Shown here one piece after another: positions 1 through 3,961 of a DNA stretch of 5,518 nucleotides. The notes below the pieces were generated by a model. The model saw nothing but the letters and a program-made list of their open reading frames with translations. It was not told the DNA's origin and did no database searches. Origin of the DNA: Acuticoccus sp038745295. Its GTDB lineage: Bacteria; Pseudomonadota; Alphaproteobacteria; Rhizobiales; Amorphaceae. A program made the position numbers and the translations under genes. The stretch lies in assembly GCA_038745295.1 (NCBI GenBank), contig JBCDLN010000269.1:1-5518 (forward strand), read 5' to 3'. Numbering within the stretch: the first letter of the stretch is position 1; every line of letters begins with the position of its first letter.

Positions 1-191
1 AGCAGCGCCCAGATATGATGACCAGGCTCCAGCTCAGGCGCATCCGGGAAGACCTCTTGCACCTCTTCTGAGCGCATCCTGCGCACGTATGCCACGTGGC
101 CTTCACCCAGCACAGCCAGCTGCGCCGTGCTCATCTGAGGCGTCGGCACTTGAGGCGTTGCCGCCAAACTTGTCCTTACGTTGGTTGTCAT
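1..191 (-). CDS. DUF1150 family small protein, 3' part missing
   Basis: The first 63 codons are visible; the rest lies beyond the left window edge. The reading frame opens at ATG (191-189) after a strong Shine-Dalgarno AAGGAG (204-199) with a 7-nt spacer. After a variable N-terminus of about 20 residues comes a stretch around residues 25-63 (AVLGEGHVAYVRRMRSEE, then VFPDAPELEPG) that matches the start of the DUF1150 family as I know it: small proteins of roughly 75-90 residues found in alphaproteobacteria, often encoded next to an Hsp20 gene. The biochemical role is unknown. An internal ATG at codon 20 could also serve as a start but lacks a comparable ribosome-binding site. The neighbour upstream on the same strand is hsp20, which supports the family call, but the 394-nt gap means it may have its own promoter or be read from a long structured transcript. 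Confidence 0.8.
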   Translation of the reverse strand, partial: MTTNVRTSLAATPQVPTPQMSTAQLAVLGEGHVAYVRRMRSEEVQEVFPDAPELEPGHHIWAL

Positions 192-363
192 CCTTTTACT
201 CCTTCACAAAGGCACGCCGCAGCGCCCAACCCATCCACGGCGGCCCAACTGGCAGTATGCGATAGGTGCTGACCGCCGGCTTGCTTGAGGGCGTCCACGC
301 TTGCACGAACCTAGCCTACCCCCTTTGCCCGCCGAAACGTCAGGTCGACGAAACCCCCACCAC

Positions 364-389
364 AGCCGCGGGAAAGGCCCTCTTCGGCT
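364..389. repeat. Short inverted repeat in the hsp20-DUF1150 spacer
   Basis: AGCCG at 364-368 is complementary to CGGCT at 385-389, and a short GGG/CCC pairing is possible inside. It lies only 6 nt from the larger inverted repeat at 396-447. A 5-bp match in GC-rich DNA can arise by chance, so it is weak alone and is listed because it is the third such element in the spacer. Confidence 0.25.
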
Positions 390-395
390 CACCCC

Positions 396-447
396 CATCC
401 CTACGTTGGCTGCATCTCAATGGATGACGGCGGCAAGCTTAGGGATG
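396..447. repeat. Interrupted inverted repeat, perfect 8-bp outer arms
   Basis: CATCCCTA (396-403) and TAGGGATG (440-447) are perfect reverse complements. Inside the 36-nt interior, CATC (413-416) and GATG (423-426) can form a second short stem with a 6-nt loop, and TTG/CAA pairing is possible between the two. On the minus-strand transcript this folds as a stem with internal loops. No T run follows on either strand, so it does not look like an intrinsic terminator. It may be an RNA structure or a protein-binding dyad; function unknown. Confidence 0.4.
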
Positions 448-527
448 ATGCCCCGCCAGGTTATGATGTCGGCGCGCCCCTGCGGAAGTGTCGGGTCAGG
501 GCCATGCGCGGCAGGTGTTCATTAGAT

Positions 528-572
528 GGATCTTAAGCGCTGCGGTGTGGACCTCCCCACAGCGACAGATCC
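528..572 (-). repeat. Long imperfect hairpin just downstream of hsp20
   Basis: GGATCT (528-533) pairs with AGATCC (567-572), and nested inside it CGCTG (538-542) pairs with CAGCG (560-564). A further GTGG/CCAC pairing (547-550 with 557-560) extends or competes with the inner stem. Both nested arms are perfect and lie in register, separated by small internal loops, so a real RNA hairpin is likely. It begins 13 nt after the hsp20 stop codon. The U tract of an intrinsic terminator is absent on the minus strand. A 3' stabiliser, a processing site or a weak attenuator between hsp20 and the DUF1150 gene are all possible. Confidence 0.5.
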
Positions 573-585
573 GCCCAAATGGCAG

Positions 586-1020
586 CTAAGTGCCGTTTTC
601 TGCGGTGATTTCGATGGTCCGCACGGTCCGCTCAGGCTCCGGCCGCGCCAAATCGATGGACAAAAGACCGTCCGCCAGCGCGGCATTCAATATCTCGATC
701 CCCTCCGCCAGCACGAACGCGCGCTGGAACTGGCGTGCTGCAATGCCGCGGTGGAGGAATTGCCGGCCGCTGTCGGCCTCGGGCAGCTGATGGCCACGGA
801 TGACAAGCTGATTGTCTTCCACAGTCACAGAGAGCTGCTCGCGCATAAACCCTGCCACAGCAAGGGTAATGCGGAGCCGGTCGCCAGCTTCGGAGGCAAC
901 CCGCTCAATATTATACGGGGGATACCCATCGCTCCCACTCTTCGTCACCCGATCGAGCACACGCTCAATCTCTTCAAACCCCAGGAGCAAAGGGCTCGAT
1001 AACGGCGTCATCCTTGACAT
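586..1020 (-). CDS. Small heat-shock protein, Hsp20/alpha-crystallin (IbpA-like)
   Basis: 144-residue cytoplasmic holdase chaperone. Proteins of this family form oligomers that bind unfolding proteins under heat stress and hand them to DnaK/ClpB for refolding. The N-terminal arm (residues 1 to about 33, with SSPLLLGFEEIERVLDRV) resembles IbpA-type class A proteobacterial sHsps. The alpha-crystallin domain spans about residues 34-132, beginning YPPYNIE. It ends with the hallmark LADGLLSIDLARPEPE (about 115-130), which carries the conserved A-x-x-x-G-L-L motif. The C-terminal tail contains IEI (136-138), the I-x-I motif that docks neighbouring subunits. The start at 1020 gives the usual MSRMTP opening and has AAGGA (1035-1031) 10 nt upstream. 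The ATG three codons further in has no proper spacing. It follows trmD by 98 nt, with heat-type control signals in the gap, and a DUF1150 gene lies downstream. Family call is firm; the exact paralogue name is not assigned. Confidence 0.95.
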   Translation of the reverse strand: MSRMTPLSSPLLLGFEEIERVLDRVTKSGSDGYPPYNIERVASEAGDRLRITLAVAGFMREQLSVTVEDNQLVIRGHQLPEADSGRQFLHRGIAARQFQRAFVLAEGIEILNAALADGLLSIDLARPEPERTVRTIEITAENGT

Positions 1021-1080
1021 TTTTCAGCGATCCTTGGTGCAAGCGACCGTATGCACGGGCCTTTTGCAAGCACCCGCACG
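1021..1080 (-). promoter_or_regulatory. ROSE-like RNA thermometer in the hsp20 leader
   Basis: The leader can fold into two hairpins. The 5' hairpin (1079-1053) pairs GUGCGGG with CCCGUGC, including two G-U wobbles, and is capped by a GCAA tetraloop (1067-1064). The 3' hairpin pairs UCGCUUG (1046-1040) with CAAGGAU (1036-1030) around a 3-nt loop, burying the AAGGA Shine-Dalgarno site (1035-1031). UCGCU fits the conserved U-Y-G-C-U motif of ROSE elements. In this fold G1044 faces G1032 and U1046 faces U1030, the register of non-canonical pairs that makes known ROSE hairpins melt at heat-shock temperature. ROSE elements are established regulators of small heat-shock genes in rhizobia and related bacteria. 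The sequence match is seen; thermometer function is inferred. A second UCGCU (1030-1026) follows the Shine-Dalgarno site. Confidence 0.6.
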
Positions 1081-1086
1081 TCTCCC

Positions 1087-1115
1087 ATATTGTGCGTCTT
1101 GCGCTGAGGAGCAAG
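1087..1115 (-). promoter_or_regulatory. Candidate sigma-32 (RpoH) promoter for hsp20
   Basis: On the minus strand a -35-like CTTGCTC (1115-1109) is followed after 14 nt by a -10-like CACAATAT (1094-1087). The E. coli heat-shock consensus is CTTGAAA, 13-15 nt, CCCCATNT. The CTTG core and the ATNT core match and the spacing is right, while the C-tract of the -10 is only partial. Transcription would start near 1080, exactly where the 5' hairpin of the putative thermometer begins, giving a leader of about 60 nt. The -35 begins 4 nt after the trmD stop. Read as a sigma-70 promoter the match is poor. Confidence 0.4.
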
Positions 1116-1118
1116 GGT

Positions 1119-1808
1119 TTAGGGATGGCGCGCCGCGCGCGCCCAAAGGTCTGGTCGCCTGTCACGGGTGAGCCGCTCGCGTTGCATGCGGCGCCACTCA
1201 GCCACCTTGCCATGATCGCCGCTGGTGAGAACCTCAGGGACAGACTGGCCCTCGAAAACCGCTGGCTTTGTGTATTGCGGGTGTTCCAACAGGCCGTCCG
1301 AAAAACTCTCTTCCTGCGCCGACAAGCTGTTGCCCATCACACCCGGCAAAAGGCGGACAACCGCATCGAGAACCACCATCGCGGCCACCTCCCCGCCGGA
1401 AAGGACCGCATCAGCTATCGATACTTCCCTGAGATCACGAGCCTCAATCACCCGTTCATCGACCCCTTCAAACCGCCCGCATACGAGAGTGACGCCATCA
1501 CCGTTCACAAGGCGGGCGGCCATCTCTTGGGTAAAGCGTTCGCCCCGTGCGCTCATCAGCCAGCGAGGGCCGCGGCCGGCAGATCCATCAAGGGCGGCGG
1601 CAAGGGTATCGGCCCGCATAACCATGCCGGGGCCGCCTCCGGCAGGGGTCCCGTCAACGGTGCGGTGCTTATCAAAGGCAAAGTCACGAATGTTGACTGT
1701 GTTGAGCGACCAGGTGCCCGCGCTGAGCGCGCGGCCAGCGAGCGCTTGCCCCAGTGGGCCGGGAAACATGCCCGGATAAAGTGTCAGAACGGTCGCGGCA
1801 AATGCCAT
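1119..1808 (-). CDS. trmD: tRNA (guanine37-N1)-methyltransferase TrmD
   Basis: 229-residue SPOUT-class methyltransferase that uses S-adenosylmethionine to make m1G37 in tRNAs with G36G37, preventing +1 frameshifts. Family hallmarks run the full length: LYPGMFPGPLG (10-20), DGTPAGGGPGMVM (52-64), LVCGRFEGVDERV (108-120), IADAVLSGGE (131-140) and VRLLPGVMGN (151-160), the last two groups forming the trefoil-knot cofactor site. HPQYTKP (176-182) and VLTSGDHGKVAEWRR (193-207) follow. Length is near the family norm. By hand alignment R152 matches E. coli Arg154, while E167 occupies the place of the proposed general base Asp169. The start ATG (1808-1806) lies 12 nt after the rimM stop, and AAGG overlapping that stop (1822-1819) probably serves as Shine-Dalgarno. 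It follows rpsP and rimM, the classic order, but rplS does not come next. Confidence 0.97.
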   Translation of the reverse strand: MAFAATVLTLYPGMFPGPLGQALAGRALSAGTWSLNTVNIRDFAFDKHRTVDGTPAGGGPGMVMRADTLAAALDGSAGRGPRWLMSARGERFTQEMAARLVNGDGVTLVCGRFEGVDERVIEARDLREVSIADAVLSGGEVAAMVVLDAVVRLLPGVMGNSLSAQEESFSDGLLEHPQYTKPAVFEGQSVPEVLTSGDHGKVAEWRRMQRERLTRDRRPDLWARAARHP

Positions 1809-1820
1809 GGGGCCCCGCCC

Positions 1821-2417
1821 TTAGCGGCCGTGCGAGGGATTGGCAGGCACACCGTCCAAATCGTCGCGCTCTTGGGGGTCGTCTGCGTCATCCACCGCGT
1901 GCGGCTCACCCCCATCGACCTCTAAGAGGCCAGACGGGGGATCGACGATCAGGAAGCCACGGTCGATGAATACGTCTGGCACAATCGCGCGCGTAAACGG
2001 TACGAGGACGGTTGTCTCGCCAGCGATCTCCAAAATGTCGCCAGCGCCGTAGTCGCTCACCTGCCGCACGGTGCCCAAGATATGCCCCGTTGCCGTTTGC
2101 GCCGTTAGGCCGATGAGGTCGACATGGTAGAATTCATCCTCATCAGGGCGCGGAAGACGCTGGCGGGGCACGAAGAGGTCTACGCCGCGCAAGCCTTCAG
2201 CGCCGTTGCGATCCCCCACCCCATCAAACTCACCCACCAACGCTTTGCCGATGGCGCGCACCTTGGTGAGCTTTAAGGTGCGCCCGTCGCCGGTGGCAAA
2301 GGGGTTATAGCGGCGAAGGCCCAGCGGGTCCTCGGCAAAAACGGTGAGCTTGACCCCCCCTTTTACGCCATGGGGGGCGCCCACTTTCGCCATCAGGACA
2401 AGCTGGCTCTGCGCCAC
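1821..2417 (-). CDS. rimM: Ribosome maturation factor RimM
   Basis: 198-residue assembly factor for the 30S head, which binds S19 and helps 16S rRNA maturation. The N-terminal RimM domain (about residues 6-90) opens with MAKVGAPHGVKGGVKL, the usual GAPHGxxG motif. The C-terminal PRC-barrel (about 94-168) includes EFYHVDLIGL, GHILGTVRQVSDYGAGDILEI and VPFTRAIVPDVFIDRGFLIVDPP compressed into the expected order. After GLLEV comes a roughly 30-residue Asp/Glu-rich, probably disordered tail (about 167-198) that the E. coli protein lacks. The start is GTG (2417-2415), not ATG. It is favoured because AAGG (2427-2424), overlapping the rpsP stop, sits 6 nt upstream. The first ATG, codon 9 (2393), has no such site and would cut close to the conserved core. 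The gap to rpsP is 8 nt and to trmD 12 nt. Confidence 0.96.
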   Translation of the reverse strand: MAQSQLVLMAKVGAPHGVKGGVKLTVFAEDPLGLRRYNPFATGDGRTLKLTKVRAIGKALVGEFDGVGDRNGAEGLRGVDLFVPRQRLPRPDEDEFYHVDLIGLTAQTATGHILGTVRQVSDYGAGDILEIAGETTVLVPFTRAIVPDVFIDRGFLIVDPPSGLLEVDGGEPHAVDDADDPQERDDLDGVPANPSHGR

Positions 2418-2427
2418 GATGCGCCTT
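2418..2427 (-). promoter_or_regulatory. Shine-Dalgarno overlapping the rpsP stop, sets the rimM GTG start
   Basis: The rpsP stop TAA (2428-2426) runs directly into GG, creating AAGG (2427-2424), followed by a 6-nt spacer and the GTG start of rimM. The rimM-trmD junction repeats the design: stop TAA (1823-1821) followed by GGG, giving AAGG 10 nt before the trmD ATG. Termination and re-initiation are therefore likely coupled along the operon. Confidence 0.6.
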
Positions 2428-2818
2428 ATGCGTCCGCGGGGGCGGCTTCTGCGCTCGCTTCAGCGGCGGCTTCGGCCTTATCAAGCTCACGCTGGCGCCG
2501 CTCTTCGGCCCGCTCCTGGGCTTTCTTGCCAGGCTCAGCCTTCTTGGGGTTGCTGCGGGCATTGCGCGGCTTGATGCCGGCCTGATCGAGAAAGCGCAGA
2601 ACACGATCTGTCGGCGTGGCGCCCTGGGCAAGCCAATGGCGCACGCGCTCTTCCACCAGCGTCACCCGCTCGGGATGATCCTTGGCAAGCATGGGATTAT
2701 ACGTCCCCACCTTCTCGATGAAGCGCCCGTCGCGGGGGGCACGCACATCGGCCACGACGATCCTGTAGTAGGGCCGCTTTTTGGAGCCGCCGCGGGCAAG
2801 GCGAATTTTCGTAGCCAT
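2426..2818 (-). CDS. rpsP: 30S ribosomal protein S16
   Basis: 130-residue ribosomal protein that binds the 5' and central domains of 16S rRNA early in 30S assembly. The N-terminal S16 domain (residues 1 to about 82) begins MATKIRLARGGSKKRPYYRI and contains VVADVRAPRDGRFIEKVG and YNPM, then RVRHWLAQGATPTDRVLRFLDQAG, all standard for the family. Beyond it lies a tail of about 48 residues, first Lys/Arg/Glu-rich (KKAEPGKKAQERAEERRQRE) then Ala/Glu-rich. E. coli S16 is about 82 residues, but such tails are usual in alphaproteobacteria. The start at 2818 gives the family N-terminus and has GGAG (2827-2824) 5 nt upstream. The frame stays open 30 codons further back, but that part is not S16-like and overlaps the preceding acetyltransferase gene. 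The gap to that gene is 22 nt. Confidence 0.97.
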   Translation of the reverse strand: MATKIRLARGGSKKRPYYRIVVADVRAPRDGRFIEKVGTYNPMLAKDHPERVTLVEERVRHWLAQGATPTDRVLRFLDQAGIKPRNARSNPKKAEPGKKAQERAEERRQRELDKAEAAAEASAEAAPADA

Positions 2819-2840
2819 CTTCTCTCCGTTTTCTTCAATA

Positions 2841-3371
2841 TCAGGCGGCAGCGCCGCGCAGCTGGTGGCGGTAACAGACAACGGGGTTGCCTGGTTGCAA
2901 GAGGTCAAAGGTGCGCTCTTTCACGGCACCAAGACGTTCGGCGACGCGGATCGAGCGGGCGTTTTCAGGGTGGATGAGACTGACAAGACGGGTGAGACCA
3001 CGACGCCCCGCTTCGTCGATCACAGCGCGTGCCGCCTCAGTGATGTACCCATGGCCTTGGTGCTCTGGCAGTTGATCGTAGCCAAGCTCGAGTTCTGGCC
3101 AGCCGTGGGGGTAGTAAAGGCCGCAGCCGCCAACAAACGTGCCGTCTTTGCGTTCAACGGCGTAGATGCCGTAGCCCCTTAATGCCCAATGGCCTGGAAC
3201 GGTCATAAACGCACGGGAGGCTTCGGCCCGGGTCATCACACCGCCCACAAACCGGGTTGCCTCTTGGTCGGCATTGAAGCGGTAGACGTCCTCAAAGTGG
3301 CGTTGATGCCACGGGACAAGGCGAAGCCGTTCGCTCTCCAACGTGGATGGCATAGCAAAGGGCGCGCTCAT
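2841..3371 (-). CDS. GNAT N-acetyltransferase, RimJ/RimL-like (second of a tandem pair)
   Basis: 176-residue single-domain acetyltransferase expected to move an acetyl group from acetyl-CoA to an amine; substrate unknown. Beta-1 is LESERLRLVPW (11-21), a common opening of the RimJ/RimL-type branch. WALRGYGIYAVERKDG (62-77) and GCGLYYPHGWPELELGY (82-98) form the central sheet. PEHQGHGYITEAARAV (102-117) is the acetyl-CoA pyrophosphate loop and helix. HPENARSIRVAERLGA (134-149) is the usual N-x-x-S-x-R-V-A-x-R-x-G motif near the cofactor. The start ATG (3371-3369) overlaps the stop of the preceding GNAT gene as ATGA, pointing to translational coupling. An in-frame ATG six codons later would align better with the paralogue but has no clear ribosome-binding site. 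It is a diverged duplicate of the gene immediately upstream. Acetylation of a ribosomal or SRP protein is an idea from context only. Confidence 0.9.
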   Translation of the reverse strand: MSAPFAMPSTLESERLRLVPWHQRHFEDVYRFNADQEATRFVGGVMTRAEASRAFMTVPGHWALRGYGIYAVERKDGTFVGGCGLYYPHGWPELELGYDQLPEHQGHGYITEAARAVIDEAGRRGLTRLVSLIHPENARSIRVAERLGAVKERTFDLLQPGNPVVCYRHQLRGAAA

Positions 3372-3961
3372 GCTGCGTTTTCCAAAGCGGACGGGCGCGG
3401 GTAGCGGAACACCAAAGCAAAATGGCCGCTGAGGGTGACCGACTGAGCGGGCCGTGCGCCGATGCGTTTGGCAACGCGTTGGGAGGGCAAATTTGCGGGG
3501 TTGATGTAGCTGACAAGGGATGGAATGCCCGCACGCCAAGCCGTGTCCACGACCGCGCGACCCGCCTCAGTCACATAGCCTTGTCCCCGGTGTTCCGGCC
3601 GCAGGCTATAGCCCAGTTCAATTTCGGGCCAATCATCGGGGAACCAAAAACCAACAAGCCCAATCCCGACGCCGTCATACTCAATAACGTACGTCCCAAA
3701 ACCCATAAGATCCCACGCCCCGCACAGCATCGCGAGGGTGCGCCACGCGCCGTCCTTGTCGCGCACACCGCCAAGGTACTGGGCAATGTCGGGGTCGGTG
3801 AAATAGTTGAGCGCCATCGATTGATGTTGTGGGCCGGGCCGGGTGAGGACGAGCCGCGCTGTCTTTAGACAATCAGGCATCACAAAGCTGCCCTCTGCCG
3901 CTTTCCGGGCAAGGGTGCTGCGGACAGATTGGACGCGAGCGCTGGCGATGGGCTGGATCAT
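3368..3961 (-). CDS. GNAT N-acetyltransferase, RimJ/RimL-like (first of a tandem pair)
   Basis: Up to 197 residues; single GNAT domain, substrate unknown. Visible elements: LKTARLVLTRP (32-42), WDLMGFGTYVIEYDG (83-97), WPEIELGYSLRPEHRGQGYV (111-130) with the acetyl-CoA loop EHRGQGYVTEA (123-133), and NPANLPSQRVAKRIGA (154-169). Two starts compete. The ATG at 3961 overlaps the ffh stop as ATGA, the same 4-nt arrangement as at the next junction, but has no Shine-Dalgarno. The ATG at 3880 (codon 28) has GAGGG about 10 nt upstream and gives MPDCLKTARL, which aligns with MPSTLESERL in the paralogue. The longer form is listed because of the coupling; the 27 extra residues have no family support. 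From WPE to the RxGA motif it matches its neighbour at 36 of 59 positions by hand count, indicating tandem duplication. Confidence 0.88.
   Translation of the reverse strand: MIQPIASARVQSVRSTLARKAAEGSFVMPDCLKTARLVLTRPGPQHQSMALNYFTDPDIAQYLGGVRDKDGAWRTLAMLCGAWDLMGFGTYVIEYDGVGIGLVGFWFPDDWPEIELGYSLRPEHRGQGYVTEAGRAVVDTAWRAGIPSLVSYINPANLPSQRVAKRIGARPAQSVTLSGHFALVFRYPRPSALENAA

Larger units (their letters stand above)
192..585 (-). other. 394-nt gene-free spacer between hsp20 and the DUF1150 gene
   Basis: No open frame here has family-like composition. The short frames on either strand are Arg/Pro/Gly-rich, lack good ribosome-binding sites and look like GC-rich noise. I found no tRNA T-loop motif, no SRP RNA signature and no terminator-like hairpin followed by a T run. 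What stands out is a series of inverted repeats, listed separately (364-389, 396-447, 528-572). The last 13 bases before the DUF1150 start hold its Shine-Dalgarno site. The spacer may be a structured intercistronic region, carry a small RNA, or contain a promoter for the DUF1150 gene; the sequence alone does not decide. Confidence 0.5.

Noticed and set aside
204..398. Minus-strand 64-codon frame between hsp20 and the DUF1150 gene
   Set aside because: Arg/Gly/Trp-rich low-information sequence without a convincing ribosome-binding site. Its end overlaps the Shine-Dalgarno of the DUF1150 gene, but that alone does not support translation.
301..525. Plus-strand 74-codon frame in the spacer
   Set aside because: No recognisable motif, and it runs through the inverted repeats; Pro/Ser/Arg composition is typical of random GC-rich frames.
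192..585. tRNA, SRP RNA or tmRNA gene hidden in the spacer
   Set aside because: No GGTTCRANYCC-type T-loop, no SRP tetraloop domain and no tmRNA-like ends were found on either strand.
526..1002. Plus-strand open frame of 158 codons antisense to hsp20
   Set aside because: Shadow of the hsp20 coding sequence; no domain signature, and the opposite strand explains the codon pattern.
1053..1079. Hairpin after trmD as an intrinsic terminator of the ffh-trmD operon
   Set aside because: It is stable but no U run follows. The sequence continues into UCGCU and the hsp20 Shine-Dalgarno, which fits a leader element better.
1014..1925. Long plus-strand open frame of 303 codons antisense to trmD and the rimM end
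   Set aside because: It lies opposite two strongly supported genes, resembles no family I know, and is the kind of long antisense frame common in GC-rich DNA.
2819..2908. Upstream extension of rpsP by 30 codons
   Set aside because: The family N-terminus MATKIRLARGG starts at 2818 with a good ribosome-binding site; the extension overlaps the end of the GNAT gene and is not S16-like.
3372..3539. N-terminal extension of the second GNAT frame
   Set aside because: These 56 codons overlap the first GNAT gene and are Cys/His/Pro-rich without GNAT character; the ATGA overlap at 3371 gives a normal start.
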